A DNA stretch of 53,685 bases, from NCBI RefSeq assembly GCF_900156255.1, contig NZ_FTMK01000020.1, forward strand, positions 1 to 53,685, in the 5' to 3' direction. This document shows, in pieces, positions 32,243-41,517 of the stretch (positions are counted from its first letter, which is position 1; every line of letters begins with the position of its first letter). This DNA is from Paracoccus thiocyanatus. GTDB taxonomy: Bacteria > Pseudomonadota > Alphaproteobacteria > Rhodobacterales > Rhodobacteraceae. The notes below the pieces were generated by a model. It was not told the DNA's origin and ran no database searches. It saw only the letters and a list, made by a program, of their open reading frames with translations. The translations under genes and the position numbers were made by a program.

Positions 32243-32262
32243 GTGGTTGCTAAAGCAACTAC
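32243..32262. promoter_or_regulatory. palindrome B, putative TrmB-regulator operator
   Basis: GTGGTTGCTAAAGCAACTAC: imperfect 8-bp arms (one mismatch), 93 bases ahead of the CoA-lyase gene. It shares the GTTG..CAAC(T)AC core and 20-bp length with palindrome A. Confidence 0.58.
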
Positions 32263-32354
32263 TACCTTCTAGTCTCCGTTCCCGAACCAGGACGCGGCGC
32301 GTCCTTTGGCAGCCGCGCCCCCGCTGGTGCGGCGCGGCAAGGAGGGGAACAGAG

Positions 32355-33218
32355 ATGCCGGAACCGCAATTCCGTCCGCGGCGCAGCGCGCTTTACATGC
32401 CCGGCGCCAATGCGCGGGCGCTGGAAAAGGCCCGCGAGATCGCGGCCGATGCGCTGATCTTCGACCTGGAGGATTCCGTCGCCCCCGAGGCCAAGGCCGA
32501 GGCCCGCGCCTTGGTGGCCGACGCAGTCGCGGCGGGCGGCTTTGGCCGGCGCGAGCGGGTGATCCGCATCAATGCGCTGGACGGACCCTGGGGGCGCGAC
32601 GACCTGCACGCCGCCCTTGCCGCGGGGCCCGATGCGATCCTGGTGCCCAAGGTTTCCTCGCCCCAGATGCTGGTCGCGGTGCAGGCACTGCTGGGCACGG
32701 CCCCGGTGGCGCTGTGGGCGATGCTTGAGACGCCGGCGGCGATGCTGGCGGCCGGGCCGATCTGCCGGGTCCGGGCCGAGGGGGCGGCGAACCTGGCCGC
32801 GGTGGTGATGGGCACCAACGACCTGGCCAAGGACACGCGGGCGCGGCTGCTGCCGGGCAGGGCGGCCTATATGCCCTGGCTCGCCACCTGCCTGGCCGCG
32901 GCGCGCGCGGGCGGCATCGACATCCTGGACGGGGTGTTCAACGATCTCGACGATGCCGAGGGCTTTGCCGCCGAATGCCGGCAGGGCCGCGACATGGGTT
33001 TCGACGGCAAGACGCTGATCCACCCGCGGCAGGTCGAGCCCTGCAACGCCGCCTTCAGCCCCGACGCGCAGGAACTCGACTGGGCGCGCGCCATCGCCGG
33101 CCTGTTCGAGCTGCCGGAAAATCGCGGGCTGGGCGTGGTGCGCTTTCGCGGCCGGATGGTGGAACGGCTGCACGCCGAGATGGCCCGGCGCACCGTGGCG
33201 CTGGCCGAGGCCGGCTGA
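32355..33218 (+). CDS. HpcH/HpaI (CitE-like) CoA-ester lyase
   Basis: A 287-residue TIM-barrel lyase of the CitE/malyl-CoA lyase family. Conserved are RSALYMPGAN, the metal-binding FDLEDSVAP, PKVSSPQML, the catalytic Glu in WAMLETPAA, and GFDGKTLIHPRQV. It cleaves 3-hydroxy-acyl-CoA thioesters such as (S)-citramalyl-CoA or malyl-CoA. ATG at 32355 with an AAGGAGG site. With the MaoC-like hydratase next door it resembles the itaconate/mesaconate pathway (hydratase then citramalyl-CoA lyase, giving acetyl-CoA and pyruvate). Substrate is inferred. Confidence 0.9.
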   Translation: MPEPQFRPRRSALYMPGANARALEKAREIAADALIFDLEDSVAPEAKAEARALVADAVAAGGFGRRERVIRINALDGPWGRDDLHAALAAGPDAILVPKVSSPQMLVAVQALLGTAPVALWAMLETPAAMLAAGPICRVRAEGAANLAAVVMGTNDLAKDTRARLLPGRAAYMPWLATCLAAARAGGIDILDGVFNDLDDAEGFAAECRQGRDMGFDGKTLIHPRQVEPCNAAFSPDAQELDWARAIAGLFELPENRGLGVVRFRGRMVERLHAEMARRTVALAEAG

Positions 33219-33254
33219 CCGGACAACGCAAGGCAACCCAAGGGAGAGAGGATC

Positions 33255-34088
33255 ATGGACCAGATCAATATCGCCGCCTGGAAGGGCCGGACCGAAACCG
33301 CCGAGGCACGGGCCGACGCCTGGCCCGTCCAGGGGTTGCAGGCGCTGCTGGACGCGCCGCCGCCGGACGAAGGCGCCACGCTGCCGCCCCTGGCGCATTG
33401 GTGCTATTTCACCCCCATGGTGCCGCAGGCGCGGATCGGCAGCGACGGCCATCCGCAGCGCGGCGATTTCCTGCCGCCGGTTGCCTTGCCCCGGCGGATG
33501 TGGGCGGGCAGCGATATGACCTTTGCGCGCCCGGTGCCGCTGGGCGCGCGGCTGCGCAAGACCGCCGAGATCGCCGACGTCACGGAAAAGCAGGGCAAGA
33601 CCGGCACCATGGTCTTCGTGAAGGTCCGCAACCTTTACGCGCTTGCCCAGGACGGCGCGGCCTGCCTCGAGGAAATGCAAACCCTGGTCTATCGCGACGA
33701 CCCGGCCCCCGATGCACCCAAGCCCGCGCCCCGGCCCGCACCCGGCGGCGCGGAATGGAGCCAGCCGGCCTGCCCCGACGAGGCGATGGTGTTCCGCTTT
33801 TCCGCCGTCACCTTCAACGCGCATCGCATCCATTACGACCATCCCTATGCCACCGGGACCGAGGGCTATGAGGGCCTGGTCGTGCAGGGCCAGTTGCTGG
33901 CCACGCTGATGCTGCGCGCCATGCCGGCCCGGCCACTCGCCGCCTTTTCCTTCCGCGCGGTGCAGCCCGTTTTCGTCGGTGAAAACATTCGGGCCGAGGG
34001 ACAATTCTGTGATGACGGCACGGCGCAACTCTGGATCGCTGACAAGGAGGGCAAGCTGCGAATGTCCGGCGAGGCTCGTCTTGTGTAA
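33255..34088 (+). CDS. MaoC-like hydratase (FAS1-like/mesaconyl-CoA hydratase type)
   Basis: A 277-residue two-hot-dog dehydratase. The N-terminal half is the FAS1-like domain (LPRRMWAGSDMTFARPVPLG). The C-terminal half carries the catalytic hydratase-2 stretch FSAVTFNAHRIHYDHPYA (Asn/His/Asp) and EGYEGLVVQGQLLATLM. Architecture matches mesaconyl-C4-CoA hydratase and itaconyl-CoA hydratase. It starts 36 bp after the lyase, almost certainly in one transcript. It would hydrate an unsaturated C5 acyl-CoA to the lyase's substrate. Confidence 0.88.
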   Translation: MDQINIAAWKGRTETAEARADAWPVQGLQALLDAPPPDEGATLPPLAHWCYFTPMVPQARIGSDGHPQRGDFLPPVALPRRMWAGSDMTFARPVPLGARLRKTAEIADVTEKQGKTGTMVFVKVRNLYALAQDGAACLEEMQTLVYRDDPAPDAPKPAPRPAPGGAEWSQPACPDEAMVFRFSAVTFNAHRIHYDHPYATGTEGYEGLVVQGQLLATLMLRAMPARPLAAFSFRAVQPVFVGENIRAEGQFCDDGTAQLWIADKEGKLRMSGEARLV

Positions 34089-34440
34089 CGTTCGGGGCAT
34101 CGCAAAAATCAGAATCGCGAATTTTTGAGACGCTGCGGCCACCGGACTGGGCTGTGACAACTCCTATGCGGGGACCCGGCCGGCATGCCCGCAGCATGGC
34201 CCGCTGTAGACACTGGTCGCCGCTCGCGGATGCCGGATCGGCGCGGAGTCCGGCCGGGCCGGTGCTTCCAGGGGCGCGGGTCTCCATGGAACTTCTGACG
34301 AGACGGGCGCCCCAGCGATCGCGCTGGTGGTGGCCAGGATGGTGCCGACCATCCTGTTCGCGCGGGCGGCCAGCGGCTTGCTCGAAGGCATTGTATGCCT
34401 TCGGTGAAGGGCCTCCGCTCTGATTGAGCAAATGGTCGTA
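34089..34440. other. non-coding region with scrambled coding remnants
   Basis: About 350 bases after the hydratase. Only shadow ORFs; none shows a family. A short inverted repeat (CAAAAAT ... ATTTTTG near 34103-34127) follows the hydratase stop and could weakly terminate. Probably debris left of the recombinase remnant. Confidence 0.4.
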
Positions 34441-34444
34441 AGGC

Positions 34445-35035
34445 ATCGCCCTATGGGTCGCCGCAGCAGCCGCAGAACACCAGACCTGAGGGCAGCGACT
34501 TCGGTCGGTGCGCCGCGTTAAGCCGGTTGTTGCGATGTGCCTGCGCATCGCCCGGTGACGTTGAGGTATTTCTCGGCGACCTCCACCTGCCGGTCTCACC
34601 GTATCCCAGAGGGTTTGCTTGGCGATGCGGAACTCGGGCACCTCGGTGATCATCCATTCCGATGCCGGGTGCATGCGCGAGACCCGCTTGCCGGTGCGGG
34701 GATCCTCGACCCGGCGCGTGCGGTTCCAGACGATACGGCCCATAGATATCGTTGTTAACAGCTCGTTGCCGCGCCGACGCGGCGCGAGCCCTATGGCCTG
34801 CCGGGCTTGGCAGGCCTTCGTCGTTCAGGTCTTGCGCCGATGCCGACGGCGAAGTCGCGGAAGAGGCGGCGGACGACCGTCGGCTTTGCGCGGCTCGATC
34901 TCGCGGTCGCCGCGGATAAGCTTGCCGCGGGTATTGAGTTGCTTCAGCGCCATGTAGCCGAAGGAGATGCCACCACCGGATTTGCCCACCCCGACCCGGC
35001 CGCGATGGGCTTTCGCCACCAGACCTTCCGGGAAG
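34445..35035 (-). pseudogene. large serine recombinase, degraded fragment
   Basis: Reading leftward in three alternating frames gives a recognisable recombinase: AKAHRGRVGVGKSGGGISFGYMALKQLN, then REIEPRKA, VVRRLFRDFAVGIGA, DLNDEGLPSPAG, MGRIVWNRTRRVEDPRTGKR, PASEWMITEVPEFRIAKQTLWD and finally LPSGLVFCGCCG. These are the recombinase domain and the start of the zinc ribbon of site-specific DNA invertase/resolvase-type proteins. At least three frameshifts are needed, and the N-terminal catalytic domain with its serine is absent. It is dead and marks a former mobile element between the hydratase and the liv genes. Confidence 0.8.
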
Positions 35036-35048
35036 GCGCGTGGCGCTG

Positions 35049-35099
35049 CTTAATGTCGATTTTAAGATTGTTGACATTAAGATGATGCCGCCCCATCCT
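35049..35099 (+). promoter_or_regulatory. 9-bp inverted repeat and promoter upstream of livH
   Basis: CTTAATGTC (35049-35057) and GACATTAAG (35073-35081) form a perfect inverted repeat with a 15-base spacer. TTGACA at 35071-35076 overlaps the right arm and is followed, 17 bases on, by CATCCT, a plausible sigma-70 promoter. An operator covering the -35 box suggests repression, perhaps by the GntR regulator encoded at 40652. Confidence 0.5.
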
Positions 35100-35135
35100 T
35101 CGAATCAGCGAAGCATTCGGAGGGAGGAGCCGGAG

Positions 35136-36002
35136 ATGCTTGCACTATCGCTGGTCCTGAACGGTATCGTTCTGGGCTCGGTACTGCTCTTGTTCAGCCT
35201 TGGGCTGACTTTGATCTACGGCGTTGGCCGGATCGTGAATTTCGCCCACGGCGCCTTGTTCAGCGCCGGGGCCATGGCGGGGGTCTGGCTGGTCGCCTCG
35301 GGCGTTCCCTTCGGCGTGGCGCTGGTCGTCGCGCCGGTGGCGGTGGGGCTGATCGGCGTGCTGATCGACTGGGCGATCCTGGCACGAATCCGCGACCGTC
35401 CGATGGTGGACAGCCTGCTTCTGACCTTTGGCCTGGCGCTGCTCATCACCGGCATTCTTTACGAACTTGGCGGCCGCAACGTGCAGATCATGCCGGTCCC
35501 GCAAGTGCTGGGCGGCCTGATCTCGCTGGGGGGCATCAGCCTGCCGGCCTATCGGGTCTTCGTCTCGGTGCTGGCCATCGCGCTGACGGTCGCGCTGATC
35601 CTGTTCCTGAAGAACTCGAAATGGGGGCTGCGGGTGCGCGCGGCCAATGACGACCCCGAGATGGGCGCCTGCATCGGCATCGACCGCGAACGGCTGATGC
35701 ATTCGGTGGTGGGCGTCAGCGCCGCCCTGGCCGCGGCGTCGGGGGTCGCGGCGGCGCCGATTTTCACCGCCCATGCGGTGGTCGGCGACAAGATCCTGAT
35801 CCTGGCCTTCATGACGGTCATCCTGGGCGGTCTGGGCAGCCTGCGGGGCGCGGTGGTCGCAGCCTATGCGGTCGGCCTGATCCTGGTCTTTGGCGAGGGC
35901 TATTTCGGCGGCCAGTTGGCGCTGATGCTGCTGTTCATCGTGGTCATGGCAATGCTCATCAACTGGCCGCGCGGATTTTTCGGCGAGGGGAGAACCGAAT
36001 GA
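35136..36002 (+). CDS. livH: branched-chain amino-acid-type ABC permease LivH
   Basis: A 288-residue membrane permease with about eight helices and the family signature LGLTLIYGVGRIVNFAHGALFSAGAMAGVWL plus GDKILILAFMTVILGGLGSLRGAVV. ATG at 35136 follows a GGAGGGAGGAG stretch. First gene of a livHMGF set; substrate could be a branched acid or amide rather than leucine, given the CoA-pathway neighbours. It overlaps livM by ATGA. Confidence 0.95.
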   Translation: MLALSLVLNGIVLGSVLLLFSLGLTLIYGVGRIVNFAHGALFSAGAMAGVWLVASGVPFGVALVVAPVAVGLIGVLIDWAILARIRDRPMVDSLLLTFGLALLITGILYELGGRNVQIMPVPQVLGGLISLGGISLPAYRVFVSVLAIALTVALILFLKNSKWGLRVRAANDDPEMGACIGIDRERLMHSVVGVSAALAAASGVAAAPIFTAHAVVGDKILILAFMTVILGGLGSLRGAVVAAYAVGLILVFGEGYFGGQLALMLLFIVVMAMLINWPRGFFGEGRTE

Positions 36003-36996
36003 TCGCAACAACCCTATCGGAGCGGCGCGTCCGCAGCCGGGGCAGCCTGATCGGGCTGGCCGTCATCGCGGCCGCGGGGCTTTTCCTGCCCTTCGCGACA
36101 GCGGACCAGCCTTTCTTGCTGATGCTGGCGTCCCATGCGCTGATCGCCGCGATCCTGGCGCTCAGCCTCGACATGCTGACCGGCAATACCGGGCTTTTGT
36201 CCTTCGGACATGCGGCATGGTACGGGTTCGGAGCCTATGTCGCGGGGCTGCTGTCGAAAAGCGTCAGTTCGGACATCGCCGTGCTGGTCCTGCTGACGCT
36301 GGCCGCGACGCTGCTGGTTTCGGGGGCTATCGGCGCTATCCTGGTGCGCCAGGTCGGCAAGACCTTCGCCATCCTGACCTTGGCGCTAAGCCAGATCATG
36401 TTCGCGCTCGTCTTCGTCTTTTCCGACATCACGGGGGGCGAGGACGGCTTGCAGGGCATCCCGATCGCAACCTTCTTCGGGGCGCAGATCGTCAGCCCGA
36501 CGGTTTGGTACGCGATCCTGCTGGGCGCGTTGCTGCTGGCGCTGGCCGGGGCCTTGCATATCCGGCGCGCGCCGCTGGGGCGGGCCTGGCTGGCCATCCG
36601 CGAGAACAGCGAGCGGGCGCGGTTCATCGGCATGAACGTCGCCCTGCTCAAGCTGATTTCCTATATGATCTCGGCCTCGCTTGCGTCCCTGGCCGGGGTG
36701 CTGTTCGTGCTGTTCAATGGCGCGACCTCGCCCGACCTGCTGCACTGGCTCGAATCCGGCAAGGTGCTGATGTATGTCGTCCTGGGCGGTGTCGGAACCC
36801 TGTTCGGGCCGGTCATCGGCGCGGTGGTCTTCACCCTGGCCGAGCATTACGTCAGCAGCTTCACCGATGCATGGCTGATCTATTTCGGCGCGCTTTTCGT
36901 GCTGATCGTCATCGTTGCGCCGGGCGGGCTGTTCGGCGGCGCGGCCCGGCTCGCGACGCGCCTGTCGGCACGCAAGCCGGGGCGGAGGGCCGCGCA

Positions 36997-37000
<4 letters not shown>
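35999..37000 (+). CDS. livM: branched-chain amino-acid-type ABC permease LivM
   Basis: A 333-residue permease: LALSLDMLTGNTGLLSFGHAAWYGFGAYVAGLL and ITGGEDGLQGIP are typical LivM, with GGVGTLFGPVIGAVVF near the C-terminus. About ten helices. It overlaps livH (35999-36002) and livG (36997-37000). Confidence 0.95.
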
Positions 37001-37745
<745 letters not shown>

Positions 37746-37749
<4 letters not shown>

Positions 37750-38453
37750 ACGCGGTGCTTCGTTACGAAAACCTCTCGGCCTTCTACGGCGCCAGCCAGA
37801 TCCTGCACGGGCTAAGCTTCGAGGTGCCGGCCGCCTCGGTCGTGTGCCTGCTGGGCCTGAACGGCATGGGCAAGACCACGACGCTGCGCGCGACCATGGG
37901 GCTGGTGGACCGGACCGAGGGGCGGATCATGCTGAACGGCCGCGAGCTGGCGGGCCCGACCTTCCGCCGCGCCCAGATGGGGGTGACGCTGGTGCCCGAG
38001 GATCGCAAGGTGTTTGCCAACCTGACGGTCGAGGAAAACCTGGAAGTCGCCCGCCGTCCCACCGGGTCCGGCCAGGACTTCACCATCGCCGAGGCGGTCA
38101 AGATCTTTCCGCGCCTGGGTGAACGGATGGACCAGAAGGCGGGCACGATGAGCGGGGGCGAGCAGCAGATGCTGGTCGTGGCCCGCGCCATGCTTGCGAA
38201 CCCGGCCTATATGATGCTGGACGAACCGACCGAGGGCCTGTCGCCCAGCTATGTCGGCGCCATCGCGCAATCCATCGAAGAGGCGCGCAACCGCGGCATC
38301 GGCGTCATCCTGGTCGAGCAGAGCATCCCGCTGGCCCTGTCGGTCGGCGATGCCTTCCATGTCGTCGAGAACGGCCAGATCACCCGCAGCTTGGCCCGCG
38401 ACGAGGCGCTGGCGGACCGAGAGGGGCTGGAGCGCATGCTGACGGTCGAATGA
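37746..38453 (+). CDS. livF: ABC transporter ATPase LivF
   Basis: A 235-residue ATPase opening LRYENLSAFYGASQILHGLSF. Walker A GLNGMGKTT, signature MSGGEQQMLVVARAM, Walker B MMLDEPTEGLSP. It completes the transporter core; the binding protein livK is encoded separately at 41518, past the ligase and regulator genes. Confidence 0.95.
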
Positions 38454-38537
38454 CCCGCCGGTGCAGCCTGCAAGGGATGGAAAATGGCGCGACCCTGGGA
38501 CGCGCGGGGCCTTCACAGATCAATATTCAGGAATGAG

Positions 38538-40655
38538 ATGAGAACCGAAATCGAATCCAAGGAAATGCTGGCGCGCTATGGCATCGAGACCACGCTGCCG
38601 GAACTGGCGATCTCGCCGGACGATGCCCATGCCATCGTCTCGCGCATCGGCGCCCCCTGCGCGCTGAAGGTGGTCTCGCCCGACATCGTCCATAAGGTCG
38701 ATGCCGGCGGCGTCCGCCTGTCGGTGACTGCGGAAGGGGCGGCGGATGCCTGGCGCTCGATCATGGATGCCTGCCGCGCCTCGCATCCATCGGCGCGCAT
38801 CGAGGGCGTGCTGGTCGAGGAGATGGTGCCGGCCGGGATCGAGGTTTTCATCGGCGGGCGGATCGACCCGGATTACGGGCCGGTGGTGCTGTTCGGCGCT
38901 GGGGGCAGCGGCGTCGAACAGCGCAGCAAGCCGGTTGCTGCGCTGGCGCCGCTGGCCGAGGCACAGGCCCGGACCATGATCGACGCGGCCTTTCCTGCCC
39001 CCTTCGCCGGCGACGATGCCGCCGGACGCGCCGCGCTGACCCGATGCCTGCTGGCGGTTGCCGGTCCGGAAGGCATGTTGCTGAACGAGGAGATCGCCGA
39101 ACTCGACATCAACCCGATCATCCTGTCCGGCGCGCGCGCCGTGGCGGTCGATGCGGTCGCCGGCGGCGTGCGTCCCGCAGCCACTCCGCGCGGCCAGGCG
39201 GAAACCGCTGCCGCCCTTGACGCTCGCCGTGCCAAGCTGGCGGGGATGGGCGCGCTGTTCAATCCCAAGGCCATTGCGTTCATCGGCGCCTCGACCTCGG
39301 CCGACAAGCTGGGCCATCACATGATCCGCAACCTGGTGGATTTCGGCTTTACCGGCCCGATCTATCCGATCCACCCCAGCGCCGACGAGATCTGCGGCCT
39401 CAAGGCCTATCCGACGATCACCGATGCGCCGGATGGGATCGACCGTGCGCTGGTCGCCGTCGCCAGCCATCGCGTGCCCGAGGTGCTGGCCGAATGCCGC
39501 GCCAAGGGGGTGAAGCTGGTGCAGGTGCTGACGGCGGGCTTCGCCGAGTTTTCCAGCGACAGCGCCGATCTGGAGCGCCGGATGCTGGAGCAGGTGGCAG
39601 ACGGGGCGATGCGCATGGTCGGACCGAACTGCATCGGCACATTCTCGGCCCGCTCGCGCATGGCGATCGGGGCGGCGCGCTATAACCCGGCCGAGGGCGG
39701 GGGCATCACCTTCTTTTCCCAAAGCGGCACCTTTGCCGGCGACGTGGTGCGCCGCGCGCAGGTCTGGGGCCTGCCGCTGGGGCGGGCGCTGTCCTGCGGC
39801 AACTGTTCGGACCTGGACATGGTCGATCTGCTGTTGCAGGCCGAGCAGGATCCCGAGACCGAGATCATCGCCTTCTATATGGAATCGCTGCGCGATCCGG
39901 GGCTGTTCTTCCGCGCGGCTGCCGCAATGGAAAAGCCCGTGGTGATCCTGCGCGGCGCGCAGACCGAGCAGGGCCAGGTCGCGGCCTCCAGCCATACGGC
40001 GGCGATGGCGACGGACAGCCTGCTGTGGGATGCGGCGCTGGCGCAGTCGGGGGTGATCCAGGTGTCGAATGTCGACGACCTGATGGATACGCTGCTGGCG
40101 CTGAGCGCGCATGGCAAGGGTCAGGGCGAACGGTTGGCGATCTTCGGCTCGGGCGGGGGGGTCAGCGTCACCGCCTCGGACGCGGCGGCGCGGGCGGGGC
40201 TGACCGTTCCTGCGCTGGATCCGGCGACCGAGGAAGGGCTGCGGCGCTTTGGCATTCCCGGCACCAGCGTGGCCAACCCCATCGACATCCCGGTCTGGGG
40301 CCTGCGCGACGGCGACCGCTATATCTTCGAGGAGATCATCAACCTGCTCAAGGACTCGCCGGTCATCGACCGGGTGGTGGTCTTCGTCGAGATGGGCTGG
40401 GTGCTCGACTTCATGGAAAGCGACGAGGCGGGGCTGGTCGCGCTGGAACGGATCTGCGATTCGATCACCCGCGCGCGACCCAATGGCGCGGCCATGTCGC
40501 TGGCATTGCGCAGTTCGGGGGATCAATATCAGGACGATTTCGTCCGCGACCAGCGCCGGAAGTTCCTGAAGCAGGGGGTCTCGGTATATCAATCGACATC
40601 GCGGGCCGTTCGTGCTCAGGCAAGGCTCATTCACGGTAAGAGGGTGTTGAATTGA
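38538..40655 (+). CDS. ADP-forming acyl-CoA synthetase, ATP-grasp domain first
   Basis: A 705-residue NDP-forming acid-CoA ligase. Residues 1-~220 are an ATP-grasp_5 domain (LARYGIETTLPE, ALKVVSPDIVHKVDAGGV, VLVEEMVPAGIEVFIGG, EIAELDINPIIL). A CoA-binding domain follows (NPKAIAFIGASTSADKLGHHM), then the succinyl-CoA-ligase-like part with candidate phospho-His in ASSHTAAMA. Many bacterial homologues have ATP-grasp last, so the order is swapped. ATG at 38538 has a CAGGA site; an in-frame ATG at 38484 with AAGGGA is also possible. It probably activates the acid imported by the liv system. Confidence 0.9.
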   Translation: MRTEIESKEMLARYGIETTLPELAISPDDAHAIVSRIGAPCALKVVSPDIVHKVDAGGVRLSVTAEGAADAWRSIMDACRASHPSARIEGVLVEEMVPAGIEVFIGGRIDPDYGPVVLFGAGGSGVEQRSKPVAALAPLAEAQARTMIDAAFPAPFAGDDAAGRAALTRCLLAVAGPEGMLLNEEIAELDINPIILSGARAVAVDAVAGGVRPAATPRGQAETAAALDARRAKLAGMGALFNPKAIAFIGASTSADKLGHHMIRNLVDFGFTGPIYPIHPSADEICGLKAYPTITDAPDGIDRALVAVASHRVPEVLAECRAKGVKLVQVLTAGFAEFSSDSADLERRMLEQVADGAMRMVGPNCIGTFSARSRMAIGAARYNPAEGGGITFFSQSGTFAGDVVRRAQVWGLPLGRALSCGNCSDLDMVDLLLQAEQDPETEIIAFYMESLRDPGLFFRAAAAMEKPVVILRGAQTEQGQVAASSHTAAMATDSLLWDAALAQSGVIQVSNVDDLMDTLLALSAHGKGQGERLAIFGSGGGVSVTASDAAARAGLTVPALDPATEEGLRRFGIPGTSVANPIDIPVWGLRDGDRYIFEEIINLLKDSPVIDRVVVFVEMGWVLDFMESDEAGLVALERICDSITRARPNGAAMSLALRSSGDQYQDDFVRDQRRKFLKQGVSVYQSTSRAVRAQARLIHGKRVLN

Positions 40656-41416
40656 TCAACCGCGCTTCCAGCAATCCGCGAACCCCGATTTTCGGCACCC
40701 ATGTCGATCTGGACAGAACTTTTCGGACCGATGCGGCCGATGCCGATGGCATGCAGACCCTGCCCGAACAGCTTACCGCCCGGATCATGGCGCTGATCAT
40801 CAACGGCGAGTTCGAGCCGGGGCAGCGGTTGCAGGAAAGCGCCTTGGCCGAACGGTTCGAGGTCAGCCGCGGTCCGATCCGGGAGGCGCTGCGGATGCTG
40901 GAGCGTGAGGGGATGGTGACCATGGCCTCGCGCCGCGGCGCCAGCGTCACCCGGCTGACCGCTGAGCGGCTGCGCGACATCTTCAACGTGCGTGCGGCGC
41001 TTATGGGCATATGCGCCGAGGAACTGGCCGACCGGCGGGACCCGGAAATCCAGTGGATCATGGACGAGGGGACCCGCCGCCTGTTGGCGGCCAACAAGGC
41101 CGGTGACGAGGAAGAGTTCATCGCCATCGTCTATCAACTCAGCATGTATATCTCGGATGCGGCCGGCAACGAGATCGCGCGCTCGATCCTGTTCTCGCTG
41201 GGCCGCCAGACGCTGCCCCTGACGCGGCGCCTGTTCCAGACCGAAACCGAACGCCTGACCTGGGCCGGGAACTGGCAGGCGATCAGCGAGGCGATACGCG
41301 CGGGCGATCCCGTCCGGGCGCGTCAGGCGGTGCGCAAGCTGCTGGCCGATATCAGAACGGGGGTTCTGGCCGTGCACGAGCGTCTCGAAGAGGAGCGCCG
41401 TTCCGCCCAGTCATAA
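40652..41416 (+). CDS. GntR-family (FCD) transcriptional regulator
   Basis: A 254-residue regulator with winged HTH QESALAERFEVSRGPIREAL and the helical FCD effector domain (RAALMGICAEELADRRDP). The TTG start at 40652 overlaps the ligase stop (TTGA) and has an AAGAGGG site; an internal ATG at 40751 (MQTLPEQLTARIM) is the alternative and would trim a poorly conserved N-terminus. Placed between the ligase and livK it likely controls the liv/catabolic genes, possibly through the inverted repeat at 35049-35081. Confidence 0.88.
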   Translation: MINRASSNPRTPIFGTHVDLDRTFRTDAADADGMQTLPEQLTARIMALIINGEFEPGQRLQESALAERFEVSRGPIREALRMLEREGMVTMASRRGASVTRLTAERLRDIFNVRAALMGICAEELADRRDPEIQWIMDEGTRRLLAANKAGDEEEFIAIVYQLSMYISDAAGNEIARSILFSLGRQTLPLTRRLFQTETERLTWAGNWQAISEAIRAGDPVRARQAVRKLLADIRTGVLAVHERLEEERRSAQS

Positions 41417-41517
41417 TCAACGGGTTCACAAAGCGGGAACGGACCCGGTCGTCGGTGCCTCGGGGGAGGGGGCGCCGGGTGGTTGCTCATGCCCGCATCG
41501 CAAGAGTGGAGGAGAGA

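Noticed and set aside
34103..34127. Inverted repeat CAAAAAT/ATTTTTG as a terminator for the hydratase gene
   Set aside because: Short A/T arms with an 11-base loop and no GC stem; kept only as a mention.
32262..34160. 632-residue ORF antisense to the lyase and hydratase genes
   Set aside because: Compositional shadow with no domain; the + strand genes are clearly real.
38520..40634. 704-residue ORF antisense to the acyl-CoA ligase
   Set aside because: Shadow ORF; Arg/His/Gln/Asp-rich with no recognisable motif.
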